NCBI GenBank assembly: GCA_013365325.1 | Contig: JABVXV010000038.1 | Span: 248,001 to 312,000, forward strand | Length of the DNA: 64,000 bases | Reading direction: 5' to 3' | Source of the DNA: Dipetalonema caudispina | Lineage: Eukaryota; Nematoda; Chromadorea; Rhabditida; Onchocercidae | In this document: in pieces, positions 12,734 to 25,548 of the stretch | Position numbering within the stretch: position 1 is the stretch's first letter | Layout of the letters: each line of letters opens with the position of its first letter | The notes under the pieces: model-generated | Told to the model about the DNA's origin: nothing | Seen by the model: the letters and a program-made list of their open reading frames with translations, nothing else | Databases searched by the model: none | Made by a program: the position numbers and the translations under genes

Positions 12734-15700
12734 CTAATGAAGTTGATTTGGGAAAAATGCTCGTAGTACGGTTTCTTTTGAAATCGTTTGAAGTAATTCC
12801 TTCAATTTCATCAACTTTGCAATTCGATTCTTGCTATTTTGCATTGATGCAACCATTGCGTATATTTCACATTTGATAAGTAAAATGAATGCTTGATTTC
12901 GATAAGCATATAGCGTTGGTAAATTACGGAAAATTTCGTTCACTGCAAAGAAAAGCATAAATTCCAAAATTCAATGAAAGGAAATTTCCAATTAAAGAAA
13001 AATTTTACAATCTAACAAAAACAAAAAAAATTTTTTTTTTTTGAAAAATTTAACAGAAATTCCATAGTATAATGTGATGAAATTATTTTCTTATGCATAA
13101 ATTTATTTCAAATATTTTATTTTTTTTTATTTCGAACTTTCAAAAATTCCAAAATATCGCATATTGAAAAAATGGCTTTAAGTGTGGAAAAGATGTAAAT
13201 TACAATGACCTGAATCAGAAATAATAATCATGCATAGGTACCAAATTTCAAGTGGAGTTAGCATTAATGAATCCAAATTTTGCAGAACTGTTTGCAATCG
13301 ATCAAATTTAATATCATCTAAAAATTTTAACTGTCAAAATCTGAAACATACTAATTTGTTTCATTAAAAAAAAAAAAAAAAAAAAAGTCTATGTATGAAT
13401 TTATCCCCATATATAGATATGAAATTTTAATTGAAACAATATTTTTATCACGTATTAAAAAGAAGAAGGGGAAAAAAAAAATGGTAAAATTTACTGCTTT
13501 TAAGATATGGTGCATAATTGATGATAAATAACGTATGCCACGAATGATTTAACAATAAAATACGTTCCTGGATACCGATATGTGATAACGGTGGTGATAA
13601 CATCATGAATCGTAACATGTAATTCAGATAAATACTTGAATCGGGTTGACCAAACTCTTCAACTACTGTTAACCGTTTTAGAAGAACAGATGACTGATTT
13701 CCCGTTTCTGAAGGATAATTTCATCATTGATTCAATGATTTCATTTATTTGATAAACAAATAATATTCTAAATAGACTGTTGCTGATTTGGATTTTAAAA
13801 TGAGAATTCCGAATCAAATTTTCTATCCAAAATCTTTTGCTTGGCTTTTTATTTTATCCTAAACAACAATTTTGTTAGTCCGAAAATCTTTAATATAGAA
13901 ATATTTAATGTATTTACAGAGAGAGGGAGAGAGAAAGAGAGAGGGAGAGAGAGAGAGAAAAAAAAAGATGAAGAACAAACCTATAGAGCAGTTTTTCTTT
14001 TTCATATCTCTCAACTTTTCGCTAGGCTCATCGAAGGATGCTATCAAATGACTACAACACCTTAAATTATTATAATTAAAATCCAATTCAATCAAAACAA
14101 ATAAATGAATATTTTAATAAATTCAAATGTATCCTCTGCACTGCCAGTTATTCCTACCTCTCTTGACGCATTTTTGTCGAATATGATCGTATTTTCCTTT
14201 CATTTTGTACAGCTAAAAATATACGATATGTGTTGAAATTATTATCATATAGTAACTTACTATTTTGAATCATCTAAATTAATTTGAAAATTTCACAGAA
14301 ATGCAAATAAATGTATAATGTAACCATAATTAAGTAAGCTTAATTTATCAATAATTTTAATTTTTCAAATTCATAAAGATTTTAGGCAATCCAATCCTCG
14401 TAAGATTATTAGAATTAAAAAAAATGCTATTCATCCAAGTTATGATCTTTGCATGATAAGAAAATATGCGTTTACAAACTCTTCCATTTGTGAATTTCTG
14501 AAATATTATTACAAAAGTGAAAGATTTTCCTTTTTTTAAAAGAAATATCGAAATTTGAAATTGTGATCAGTGAAGCAAACCACGTGGATTCATTGATACA
14601 GCGAGACATTTGCGAAAACGACATGCTTGACATTGATTTCTTCGTGCAACATCCACAATACATTGCTTTCGATCCTTACATTCGTATTTCATCGAACGTC
14701 TCACTGATCTTTAAACGTTGAATTATAAAACATATAGCCGGAAGGGATTTTTATAAAGACAAAATGCATTAAATTTGGGCGAATGAATTAAATTAAAGTT
14801 CGGAATAAATCGGTAAAGTGTATTTTATTTAAATATTCCTATTTCTAGTTGATAATAGATTTAAATGGAAATTTGAAAAAGCTTTATGCATACATAATAT
14901 ATTCTGTAGTTTAATTGGAAAAGATAGGAAGTGAAAAATTTAATCTAATCATATAGCATTTATAACGGTAGGAGAATAAATATGATATCAATTATGATAC
15001 CAATTATTGATATACAAATAAATAGCTAAATAAATATAATGTTAGGTAATGGTAGGCAATAATGATTTATAATTTTCAAGTAATATCTCCTATATTTATC
15101 TGTACTGCATATTTTTTAAAAGCATTAATGGAATTAATGAACTATGTTAAACTTCTAATCTCACCATTAATTAATTAATTACAAAGTTCATATAAATTTA
15201 AACCTGATTCTAGCATCTAATTTGCACTATGAGTGAAATTTAAAGTATCAAATCTACTCAATCTTGATGATCAATAATTCAAATTACTAATAACCTAGAA
15301 AATGTTGATGAAAATGCCGTGAAAACATTACACATGATACTACCCTTATTTTTTCTCTGTTTACTAAATATCATTTAACTAAATCACACATCGATAGAAT
15401 TAAGTTTGATTAAGAAATTAAATTAAAAATTAAGAAATTTTTATCCCAAATTTTGGAAAGTTTTACTTCGAGAAAAAAAAAAAAAAAAAAACATAGTATT
15501 ATTGCAGTGAATTACAAAACATTACAACTTAGCTCTTTTTATCATAAAACTATCAGTGCGTTACTTTTTTTGATTATAAAAGCGAAGTATTTTTGGCTTA
15601 AAACTATTTCTAACATTGAAAGACAAATGAAAAAACAACAATAACTGGTAAAAATTTGAAGAAATCACAGATGTTTCCACATTTTACTGCTGGACTATGC

Positions 15701-16280
15701 TAATCCAACTATTATTTATTTTTCTGAACATTGTTCCAAAATATCTATCAGAATAAAATTTTTTGTAATTTTTTTTTTTTTTTTTTTTATATAAGAAAAT
15801 ATTGATGATACGGTAGACATGATGTAATAAAAATAAATTATTGCATTGATTTTAAATAAAATTTTAAATTTTTAAATTTTATTAGAGATTTTAAATTTCG
15901 TTTAAAATCAATATGATGTTAATAATAATTTACTTTAATTCATATTCATACAATCACACAAATAATTTAACCAAAACAATTCAGATATTATCATCCATTG
16001 TAAGTACTTCTGAAACACATTACCATTATAAGATATACCTTTTAAAAAAGCCTCGACATCCGTCGCAACTTTGAACTCCATAATGTCTTCCTACAATTTC
16101 CCACTATAGTATGCATATTTAAAATTTGATCAGTGAAAAAAAAAAATTCAAAGGTTTTTTTTCCTCAATTTTTTAAAACTTTTTTTTTTTTTTGATTCAA
16201 ATATGATTGTAAAATATTTTTGAAAACAAACCACTAGCTCGATCACCACAAACGCGACATAAAATATCAGCAGTGATCAT
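12734..16280 (-). CDS. Nuclear hormone receptor, NR2E-like (tailless/PNR group), no helix 12
   Basis: A DNA-binding, ligand-regulated transcription factor. Eight exons in phase: 16280-16232, 16090-16039, 14708-14581, 14212-14158, 14060-13981, 13707-13495, 13317-13210, 12942-12734; 297 aa. Residues 8-28 carry zinc finger 1 (CRVCGDRAS...), followed by a P-box [10 protein letters not shown] at about 26-35. Zinc finger 2 has C-x5-C and then [14 protein letters not shown]; the post-finger segment AVQNER is typical of the NR2 class. The ligand-binding domain follows a ~40-residue hinge: [21 protein letters not shown] is the signature around helices 3-5, and [16 protein letters not shown] is helix 10/11. 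The protein stops just after AFFPNQLH, where relatives continue into the AF-2 helix 12. The ATG at 16280 sits only 7 codons before finger 1, so further 5' exons are possible. The NR2E placement is from motif resemblance, not an alignment. Confidence 0.88.
13915..13968. repeat. GA-rich purine tract
   Basis: About 50 bases of GAGAGG/GA repeats followed by an A-run, inside an intron of the nuclear receptor gene (immediately 3' of its hinge exon in transcript order). Confidence 0.75.
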
Positions 16281-17188
16281 AATGAAGCGTAAGATAGTAC
16301 TTAGCAAAGTAAAACCTTTGGAAGTTCAACAAATGGCCAGGTCAGATTTATTTCCATTTAAATGGCCATTTTAAGAGGGTTCGAAAGAGAGGATTTAGAA
16401 TTCAGGATGGGAAATGAGATGCTGACCGTGGGAGTGCAATTTGAGAAGTGCTGTCATCAGTCTTTGTCATCAATCCCCGTATCAATTCTCAAAACTATTA
16501 CGGTAAGTTTGCTTGGCTTCTTGCAAATATAACAAAGCTAGGCATTCATGAATTATTAGTTATCCTATGTTACCCAACACGTGGGAATATTGGAATGCTC
16601 ACAGCAAATAGCACTACTTTTATCCCATCAACCACTTGGTTAAAAGCCCATACTAAACTTTGAAAAATAATTTGCTGAAAATGTTCATCACTTCATTTAT
16701 TATACTAATTAGAAGAGTAAATGACATTTTATCAAGTGACAAATGAAAAATTACCATTCAGAGGGATCGAAAATGTTAATGGTCAGAAATAGTGATTACT
16801 AGTGAGTATTGCGAAAAATTATTGATTTATAAGAAGTAATCAACGATTTTTGATGATCCCTAAATACTATACATTTGTGATTTTAGAAAAATTCAATTTT
16901 TACCAAAATTGATAATTTATAAATTAATTCAGTGCCTTCAATTCGATTTTTTGAAAATTGTATCGAAAATTTTTGGAATACATCATTGTCCCATATGCAA
17001 ATAACGAGAATTATCTGTAATAACGTCATCAATTGTTTCGAAAAAAACTCGGAAATATGAATCAAAATTTGTTCAATTTCCACTCATGCATGCATCATTC
17101 ATCCCTTTCACCGTTAAATTCATTAGATCAAATGTAAAAAGAACAAGAAAGTAGACGCATATGCAAAATGATAAATCAGTAAGTGAAA

Positions 17189-17227
<39 letters not shown>

Positions 17228-19144
17228 GAAACGAAAAACATTAATATTACGCAACTAACTTTAGATGTTGGTTTCTGAAGCCTGAATCATCGTATCATCA
17301 AATAAATTATGGTGATAGATTGCAGACAATTGCGCCACTTTTTATTTTTGCTTCTCGATATTCTTATTATTAATTCATAGTCTAATTCTTTATACATTAT
17401 CTAAATATCCCATTATGGTTTTATTTGACCACAAGGTTAACATTCTATATTTCGCTGTTTCAGTTGTTCGACAACTATACCATAACCGTTTATTGTCAAA
17501 AGATTGCAAATGATACATTTATAGAATACCTATCGAAAAAAGAAAAGTTAAAATTCACAAGGAGGACATGGTGTGACAATTTCATAATTGGCGCAAATTA
17601 CTCATAAATAGAGTGATGTCTTACGTACTTGATAACCATTACAGCATTGGCTGTTACTTTTTATATCAAAAAAAAAAGGGAAGGAAAAATATTACGCTAA
17701 ATTTAATATCCCAACAATAACCAAAATTTAATAAAAATTGATCAACGAATAGGTTGGTATTAGGTTTTTCTGTATGACGAAAAAATTTCTAATATGTAAT
17801 CGATATCATCAAAGCATTATAAATTTATAGATTTGTAGCTTGATCGAAAATTCTCTTAACTAGAACTTCGGATACGTACGATAATTCCATATAGCTAAGC
17901 TTAATAACAAACAAATTAGATATATTGCAATCCCAAATGAGGTATTGCGTGTTAGATTCAATTCAACTAATGTTATCATGATAATTCGTACGATTTAAAA
18001 AAAAAAAAAAAAAAATTGGAATATCTATAAGTTAATCAGTGAACAGCATTGCAAGAAGGATTATAAGAAATGATAAGATCACACTTAGCTATGATTGAGC
18101 AATTTATAATATGAAAAAGGAGAAGGATTATTCTTTTTTCAAGGAATCGTAAATTGTATATTTAAAAAAAAAAAAAGAAAAAAAAAGGATTTAATAATAG
18201 TTTGAATTAGGTAAGTACAGAAGTTTAATTGTACGAGTGGCTAAAATTGAAATAACAATGATTTTTAACTCTCAAAAAATTCCAATACTAATTGCATAAG
18301 TTAATTGGAAATTATATAACCGTACACTTCGTGTCACTTAATTTGTCTATAATTAGAAATAATAATTGATGTTTTTGTTCGGTTCAATAGTCCAATAGAT
18401 TTAATTTTAATGAAATAAGAAATAACAATAAAAGTAATGATGTTTTATAATTAGCCCTTTCAAGTAATAATTTTTCATTACAACTAAAAAATGATTAAAA
18501 ATTTCCCATTCTTCAAATGACATATACTTTGTTCGAAAAATAGGATTAATTTTTCTCTAGCAAAAGCAAAAAAGCCACGAAGCACTCATCAATTTCATTT
18601 TTTTTTTTCAGTTTACGTCTTTTGTTTTTTTTTTTCAAATTTTACATCTTTTATTTTGTATTTTTCACAAAGTACTTGAAAAACAGAGAATTATTTTAAA
18701 AAAATATAACTAAGATTAGAAGAATTATTAACAATGTATCATTGAGTATACCTAACTATATCATTTCATGACGTTAGCATATTTTGATAGATTATAAAAA
18801 GATGCAACAAATATCTTTTAGCATAAAAGGATAATAGTAATTAAAATGAAAATTGAATATGAGGATTAAAATTTAGTTAAAAAAAAAATGGTGCAATTTA
18901 TGGTGCAATTTAAACAATCATTCATTTTTCCTTATTGTTGTCAACATTTTGAAAGATTAGTTTTTTCCTTTTCTCTTTTTTTTTTCTTTAGAGAATTTAT
19001 TTGAAATAATAGCAAAATGAATGGGAAAGAAATGTGTTAAAATTTCAAGCAAAATTTTAAGAAGGCAAAATATTTTGCATAAATTTTTGAAATCTAAATT
19101 TTTTATCAAGAAAAAACTTCATTCCAAAATTGTTCTGTATGTGT

Positions 19145-19186
<42 letters not shown>

Positions 19187-19287
19187 GTAAGAATATATTG
19201 TGATAGGTTGAAAACTTGACGGATTAGCTTGAAGATAGAATGTTTAATGTTTTCAAATCACAAACAGACACAAACAAACACACACAG

Positions 19288-19352
<65 letters not shown>

Positions 19353-19722
19353 GGAGCAACAAACATGCTGTATCAATTCTATTTCAACTTCTCCTATTTC
19401 ATTTAGTTCCTCCTTTAAAAAAAAAAAAAAAAAAAAAGGAAAAGGAGAGAGAGAGAGGGAGAGAAAATAAAGAAAAACTTTTTTTGCTTCTTCTATTTCA
19501 TCTCACAAACGAAAATCTTAAAATCTTAAAAGCAAGCTGTGTGCTTTTCTTCCTTTATCCAAAATCTTTTCAAACTTATTAACAGTAATTTATTTAGAAA
19601 GCGATCAAACTAATCTAATTCGAACGGTGTAATTTTTACTACATTACGTTTTACGCTACCATCTATCATATTATCACTGAATTAATCATTACTATCATCA
19701 ATACTGCAATAACAACAAAATA
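16281..19722. other. Divergent intergenic region
   Basis: 3.4 kb between the starts of the nuclear receptor (-) and an orphan gene (+). It has an A-tract at 17192-17226, more A/T runs near 18000-18190, and paired microsatellites at the right end. A 71-codon frame at 16448-16663 shows no splice context or recognised domain. It probably contains both promoters and perhaps undetected 5' exons of the receptor. Confidence 0.45.
19141..19350. repeat. (GT)n ... (CA)n(TA)n compound microsatellite, inverted
   Basis: About 22 GT dinucleotides (19141-19184), then ~95 bases, then about 19 CA dinucleotides (19279-19316) running directly into about 17 TA dinucleotides (to 19350). The GT and CA tracts are reverse complements of each other. 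Confidence 0.9.
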
Positions 19723-20700
19723 ATGGCTGAAAATATCAAATCGAAAGGTTAATTTTCCCGTTTTGTTTTATGATTTCATTCAGTCCTAAAATTTTACTTA
19801 TACTGGTTTAATTTGTAAAATGTCATACAATTATCAATGTTGTTTTATATAATTTTTTAAGATGTAATTTTCGGCGAATATCGATGAAAAAATCCATTTT
19901 GTAGTAGTCGATTCATCAAGATCGATCTTTCATTGTTGATCTGTTCATATTATGATGGTTACCTGATGTCTCATAGAATTCGGTTTTTTCTTTTTTTTTG
20001 AAAATTTTCTTCTCAAATGATTATTATTTCAAGTTCCTATGAATTCCTTCGCTGACGCTTATTTGTTCCGTACCAATCCACATAAATGATGATTTTGTAC
20101 TGCTCAAATAAAAATTATCCACTAAAGTTTTCAGATATCGAAAAAATTTCCTGTCTAATCCCTTTCCTTTTTTTTTTTGCTATTTCATATGAATTGCGGA
20201 AAAGTAGGTCAATCATTTATTCGGCTAATATTATCAGGAATTATTTTTGGATAGAATACATTTAACAGTATCAAAAATTATTTTAGACGAAGGAAAATAA
20301 TGTCATTAATTTAGAAGCCTAGTTGGGAATAATTACTTATTTCGTTATGGTAACGTACATTTTGACGATATTTTTGGAGCATTTTACATGTTATCATTCT
20401 TTAGAATTATATCCGATCTTACGTTTAACTATCGTACTAACTATTTCAACCTTCCGGAAACTTTATCTGGAACATTATTATACCATATTATCGTAATAGT
20501 TTCGAAATTTGAAAAAAAAGCAATAAAATTTCTCTTACCTTTAATTAGATTTATTTGGAAATTACCTTCAGAGCTTCAAATATTCGATGAAATTTGAAAT
20601 TTCTCTCCCAACTTTTTATTCTGTTGTATTAATTAGAGGAAATGCAAATATAATCTTCATTATTCATTGAAAAAGAAACTACAAAATACTTGTTTTAGTT

Positions 20701-20732
<32 letters not shown>

Positions 20733-22337
20733 GGAAGATTCAGTAATTGATATACGCCATCGTAAATTTGTCTATAAAGTTCGATCGATACAATCACCGG
20801 ATCGTAAGTTCCATACAGTTTAAACATTTAAATGAATTTCAATCAAAGATGAAATCTTGCAATCATTTTGCATTAGCTTATCTTTCAAAGTTTTTAAATG
20901 TAAAAAGACTTTTAATCAGTTTTCGAGCAATTTTTTTTTTTTTTTTTTGAGTAATTAAATCAAAAATCGGTACCTAAATAACAACCAAGATAAAGCAAAA
21001 AAAAAAAAAAAGAGGATTAAATTAGCCTTTGGATAACAACTAACTTTACCATAACTCATTTTTTACATTGTATTTTCATAAATCTTCAATAATAAACAAA
21101 TTTTCTTGGTAAAATTGCCCTTTATTTTACTTTATTTATTTTTTTTTTTTCAGATCCAACAACGTCATTTCATATGACATCACAAAATGTTTCATTGCCT
21201 TCAGCCAGTAGTTCATCGTACGTGATGAAAATGAACGAAACACCAATTCAAACAATTGATTCAAATGAGTATTCCAGTAATGAATCATTGCTTCCCAGAA
21301 ATACTGAACTTTTAGCTTTATCCGTAACAAATAATACACAACAAAATCCTGTACCAACTATTACGTTCAATGAAGCAGAACAATTTACACCATTTGAAAC
21401 TCATCCAGATGTACTAAATTATCTAAAAGATCATCATCCAGAACAAATGATCAACTCCAATAGTTCCATTCAACAATTGAATGCTTCATTTGAAGGAGAA
21501 TTTTCAGATGGTCAATCATTTGATAACACTGATTATACTTTCAATCCCGAATTCAATTCATCTTTTACGATTCCGAAAGATTTGGAAACAAACAAAACTG
21601 ACATTCTTCATTATGATGAAATTCTTTCCGACGTTTTATTACCAAGCAATAACAATATATCGCATATTCAGCATGCACCATTGTTTGGTTGTGCTGTTGA
21701 AAATTTATTCAATTTTCCAACTTCTGGCTTCGATTTACTTGAAACAAATGATGCTGATAATGTTAATCTATCGGTTACTGATAACCATAGTTCAGGAATG
21801 CAGGTTATAATGGGTTTAACACAAGATGGACATGTAATCGTTGATGGTTTAAGCATGCCAATCAATAAAAAACTGAATATTGATCGGCAAAATGTATCTA
21901 ATATGTTTTATACGATGAGTACCGGTGAAGGAATTGTTTCGTTACCAATGTCCCAAATTCTGGAAGATTTGGATGAACAGCATCGAGATGTTAAAAATGT
22001 CACCAGCAATGAAGTTGTTACCAGTTTAACTGCAAATGGTGAATTCATAATTGCTAATACGACTGACAATAATTCACGGGTAACCAAACATTTAGTATCG
22101 ATCATTATGGGTTTAACAGCAAGCGGTCAAATCATCTGTGGTGGTTGCGTATCCGATACTACACCTGGAAGTGTACTCACGTTATGTGAAAAAACTATTG
22201 AATCTAACGAGCATCATGCAACCCTTAGCATTATTGGAAATTTAACAGCAAAAAATGAAAAAGTTATAATCGGATTAGCTGATTTAAATTTTACAAATGT
22301 TGACAATGGATCACTCTTTCGTAGGGATTCTTTTTGA
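19723..22337 (+). CDS. Orphan 437-residue protein, acidic N-terminus, repeated GLT motif
   Basis: Three exons fit in phase: 19723-19747, 20699-20803 and 21154-22337 (TGA). The long third exon is open for 387 codons from its first ATG, far above the chance level here, and its codon pattern is clearly protein-like. Exon 2 encodes twelve consecutive Glu followed by DSVIDIRHRKFVYKVRS. The middle is Ser/Asn/Thr/Pro-rich and probably disordered. The last ~180 residues contain a degenerate repeat, consensus (I)-x-x-L-T-x-x-G-x-(V/I)-I: IMGLTQDGHVIVDG from about 262, TSLTANGEFIIA from 333, IIMGLTASGQIICGG from 360, and IIGNLTAKNEKVIIG from 403. No signal peptide or membrane segment. I do not recognise the family. 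The first exon (8 codons, donor GTTAAT) is the least certain part. Confidence 0.75.
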
Positions 22338-23817
22338 TTCTACAACTTTGACATTTCTCATGACTAAAAGCATTGTATGCATTATGCATTAGAATTTTGA
22401 AATCTAACCACTTAAATTCATACCTATGACTTAATTGACGAATACGGTATTGTTATCCTTCCAAATACTATCATATTTATATCGAAATTAAACACAAGAA
22501 ATTAGGTAAAATTGATTTATTTCTATTGTTATGCTATCATACTGTTATTATCATAAAATACTATTCAAGAATTGACATTAAGCTGTAGAAGAGATGGAGA
22601 AAGAAATTTGATTTTAACACTTCAGAAAAGAAAAATTCAAATTACAGAAAATTCATCTTTCCTCAAAAGAGATCCTTCTTAAAATCTTAATTAAATGCAT
22701 TAATTCCTTTATGGGTATTTGCCCTCGTATCAAAGAATTTTATAATTGTTTATTCTAAAATCAAAATCATTGATTTTTAACCTTGTAATTCGAAAATTAA
22801 CTTTTGTTAACAACGATAAATTCACTTCATATAAGAAGATTTAATTGTGATAGATTACTAATGATAATAAAATGGTTTTCTATTGGCATCTTATCACAAT
22901 CAAATTTAATTTAAAAAGTGATATTTCAATGTAGCGTGTGCGATATAATTTTTGTTTTCTTACCATAAATTTTTATGATAAAAGTGTAATAAATTCTATG
23001 CCATTTGTAGCAAAATAAAATTTTTTTAAAATTTTGTTTGATAATGTGACAGTAAGATGGCGAAAAATTAATTTGCCGATAAAATTATCCAAAATATAAT
23101 CAAAAAATTTGGTCTAAAAAAAAATCGTTTTCAAAAAAAAAAAAAGAAGAACCATATGAATTGAATCAAAATTTTGCAGAAAAATTAAATTTCGTAAAAT
23201 AACATTTTATAAGTTTCTATAACTATCCAACTTTGACAAATCGTATTTATTTTAAAAGACCAAAATGAGTTTTTCGTTTAAATACTGTGACCGTACCTTC
23301 GTCATCTTTTTTTTTTCAAAAAACAAGCCTAAAAAGCTAAAAGTTTGTTCGTTGTTATATTCAATGTTTTTAAATTGTTGGAATTTTTTTGAATGTAATT
23401 TTACGATTTTTCCATTATTTTTCAGCATAAATGTAAATAGTAATTTAGCAATTTATAATTATTCAACAAATTCAACATTAATGATATTCAGAGATAATCC
23501 ATATGTACATGCATTTAACAATCACTGCATATAATTTGAATAAACAAACAAATGATGAGCAACTTTTAACAGGCTGGGAACAAGATCCGGTCTAACAATA
23601 ACAAAGGGTCGATCCCAAAGTGACTGGTCTCCTGCTAATGATCCATTTTGATTGAAATATAATAACAGCAAACATCATCAGTCGTCCATCATATCGCCAC
23701 GTTCAACGCTCAATTTCCTCTTTTGCTGTCCCAATTTTCATATGATTTCCAGAAAGTGAATTCCAAAATTGAATCTTTTAAATTTCAATAAAAAGAAAAA
23801 AAAAAGCTTTCATTTCC
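22338..23817. other. Intergenic region
   Basis: 1.5 kb of AT-rich sequence between two plus-strand orphan genes. An 89-codon frame at 23265-23534 is rich in Phe, Asn and Lys and lacks support. No other feature was seen. Confidence 0.45.
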
Positions 23818-25548
23818 ATGTACTTTCCATTTCCAACCATCCTAACAACTATCTTCGTTGCTATCGCTGGTAAATTTTTACTTTTAATTTATTACATGAA
23901 TTTTTTTATTTTTGCTATAGTGAATAACTAATTTTAAAAATCTAAACAATTAATAGCCGCAATTAATGCCATGATATGTGAATAATTAAGATGGGATTAA
24001 TAAGATCACTTGAACTTTCATTGATAAGGTTTTTAATGGGATGTAATTAGACATCGAATATAATCATTCCAGATTTATCAGCTTAATAAAAAATGCTCTA
24101 GCGATGTATCAGATAAGGTGTCATGCAAAAAGTATACATAGAAACGAATCCATTAATTAATTTTCATTGATATTGGAAACTTTTATAATATTTTTATAAT
24201 AATGTCACAACTGGACAGCTCAATATTTCGAATTATTTTTTTAACATGAATAATATGTCCTTATATTACCACTATTAGGCATTAAAATTTCATCAAAATT
24301 CAAAAAGCTTTCATGGAATAGTTGTAAAAAATAATGTATGTGAGATTTTTTTCTTGATGGTGTGGAGCAAAAGAATAGAATTCTTTTGGATTATCGCTGG
24401 CAAAAGAATTTTAAAATTGAGGAAAGAAAAGAAGCAAATTTTACTCAAATTTCCTTATGCAAATTAAATTTAATTGGGATTGCTCTTTTTCCGGCATAGC
24501 ATCATTTTTGAAGTATTAAAATCATCAAAAAGTTACTTAATTAGCAAAAAACCGATGTTTTATGAATTTATGATTTTCAGTGAAAGCAGATATCAAAATA
24601 ATAACTGGAAAGTAAGTTTTAATTTTACATTTGTGCTTCGAAATTCATCGTATCATTTTCGTAAATTTTTGCAAATTGTAAATTTTGCGACACTCGTTCA
24701 TTGCTTGTCAATTTTGAATTAATCACAATTAATACTGCCTATAGAAATAGATTCAAAACAAAGTTGTCAATCGATTTTCATAGCAGTTGAAATTTCAGTT
24801 GAATCATTAAACATCCATTTCAATTAGGAAAGAAAAATAATTCTTGGAATGATTTTCTATATCAAATTAATCTTTCACATTTTCCAGAAATGATTCATGT
24901 AAGAATGAATCAAATCAAAATTCTACGGCAATAATTTCTTCAATGAGCAATATTGTTAGGTCATTAAACGATCATGAATGGTCACAAACAGGTAATAAAA
25001 ACAGAATCAAATGATCATTAAAACAATAACAATGTAAAGTTGAAACAAATAATTGTGGTTTCAACCATTCAGCATGTTACTGTAAAAGATTTTAGAATTT
25101 ATTGTTGAAAAAAATCACCTTATTATAGCAGCAAAATTTCATTTCTACAACAAACTTCTGCTGTTTTTTAAAAAAGAAAAATTTAACTATAAATGATATT
25201 TCAGATTTGTTAAAACTATTTCAACTAAGTTATTTAAATGGACTAAAATGATAAAGAATGAATTATTTTTCAGAAGAGAATGCGACATCACTGTTGAATT
25301 TGGTAAATGGATATGGAGTTAAGCAAAAAGTAACTCAGTCAGGATCAACTAAAACTCCAGTCAGTGATAACTTTGAAGATTTGAAGGGACGGATATCTAT
25401 GAAAACGTTGGATCTTATCAAACAACTTCATACACAGTATTTTAATGCGAAAAATCCTACGAAGCAGCCAGAATCCTCATCTTCCGGAGAAAATAAATCC
25501 AAAAAGCCAGAAATTATCCATGTTTCTGGCAGGCTGGAAATATTATAG
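23818..25548 (+). CDS. Small secreted orphan protein, 153 aa
   Basis: Four exons fit perfectly in phase: 23818-23869, 24581-24611 (a 31-nt microexon), 24888-24991 and 25274-25548 (TAG). All donors are GTAA-type and all acceptors end TTTCAG or TTCCAG. Exon 1 encodes MYFPFPTILTTIFVAIA, a classic signal-peptide core with a probable cleavage around residue 17-20. The mature part is about 133 residues, hydrophilic, with a single visible Cys (in DSCKNESNQNST). It has N-glycosylation sequons (NES, NST, NAT) and a basic C-terminus. The last 60 residues contain a possible amphipathic helix (ISMKTLDLIKQLHTQYFNA). There is no dibasic-repeat layout of a neuropeptide precursor and no known domain. A worm-lineage-restricted secreted protein is the best description. 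An AG at 23751-23752 (TTTCCAG) may accept a spliced leader. Confidence 0.72.

Noticed and set aside
16448..16663. 71-codon plus-strand frame upstream of the nuclear receptor
   Set aside because: No splice borders or homology; treated as chance.
19229..19582. 117-codon frame through the CA/TA repeats
   Set aside because: Its length comes from translating microsatellites (Thr-His, Ile-Tyr repeats) and a poly-Lys tract, not a gene.
23265..23534. 89-codon plus-strand frame between two orphan genes
   Set aside because: Composed mainly of Phe/Asn/Lys/Ser codons, has no signal or domain and no supporting junctions.
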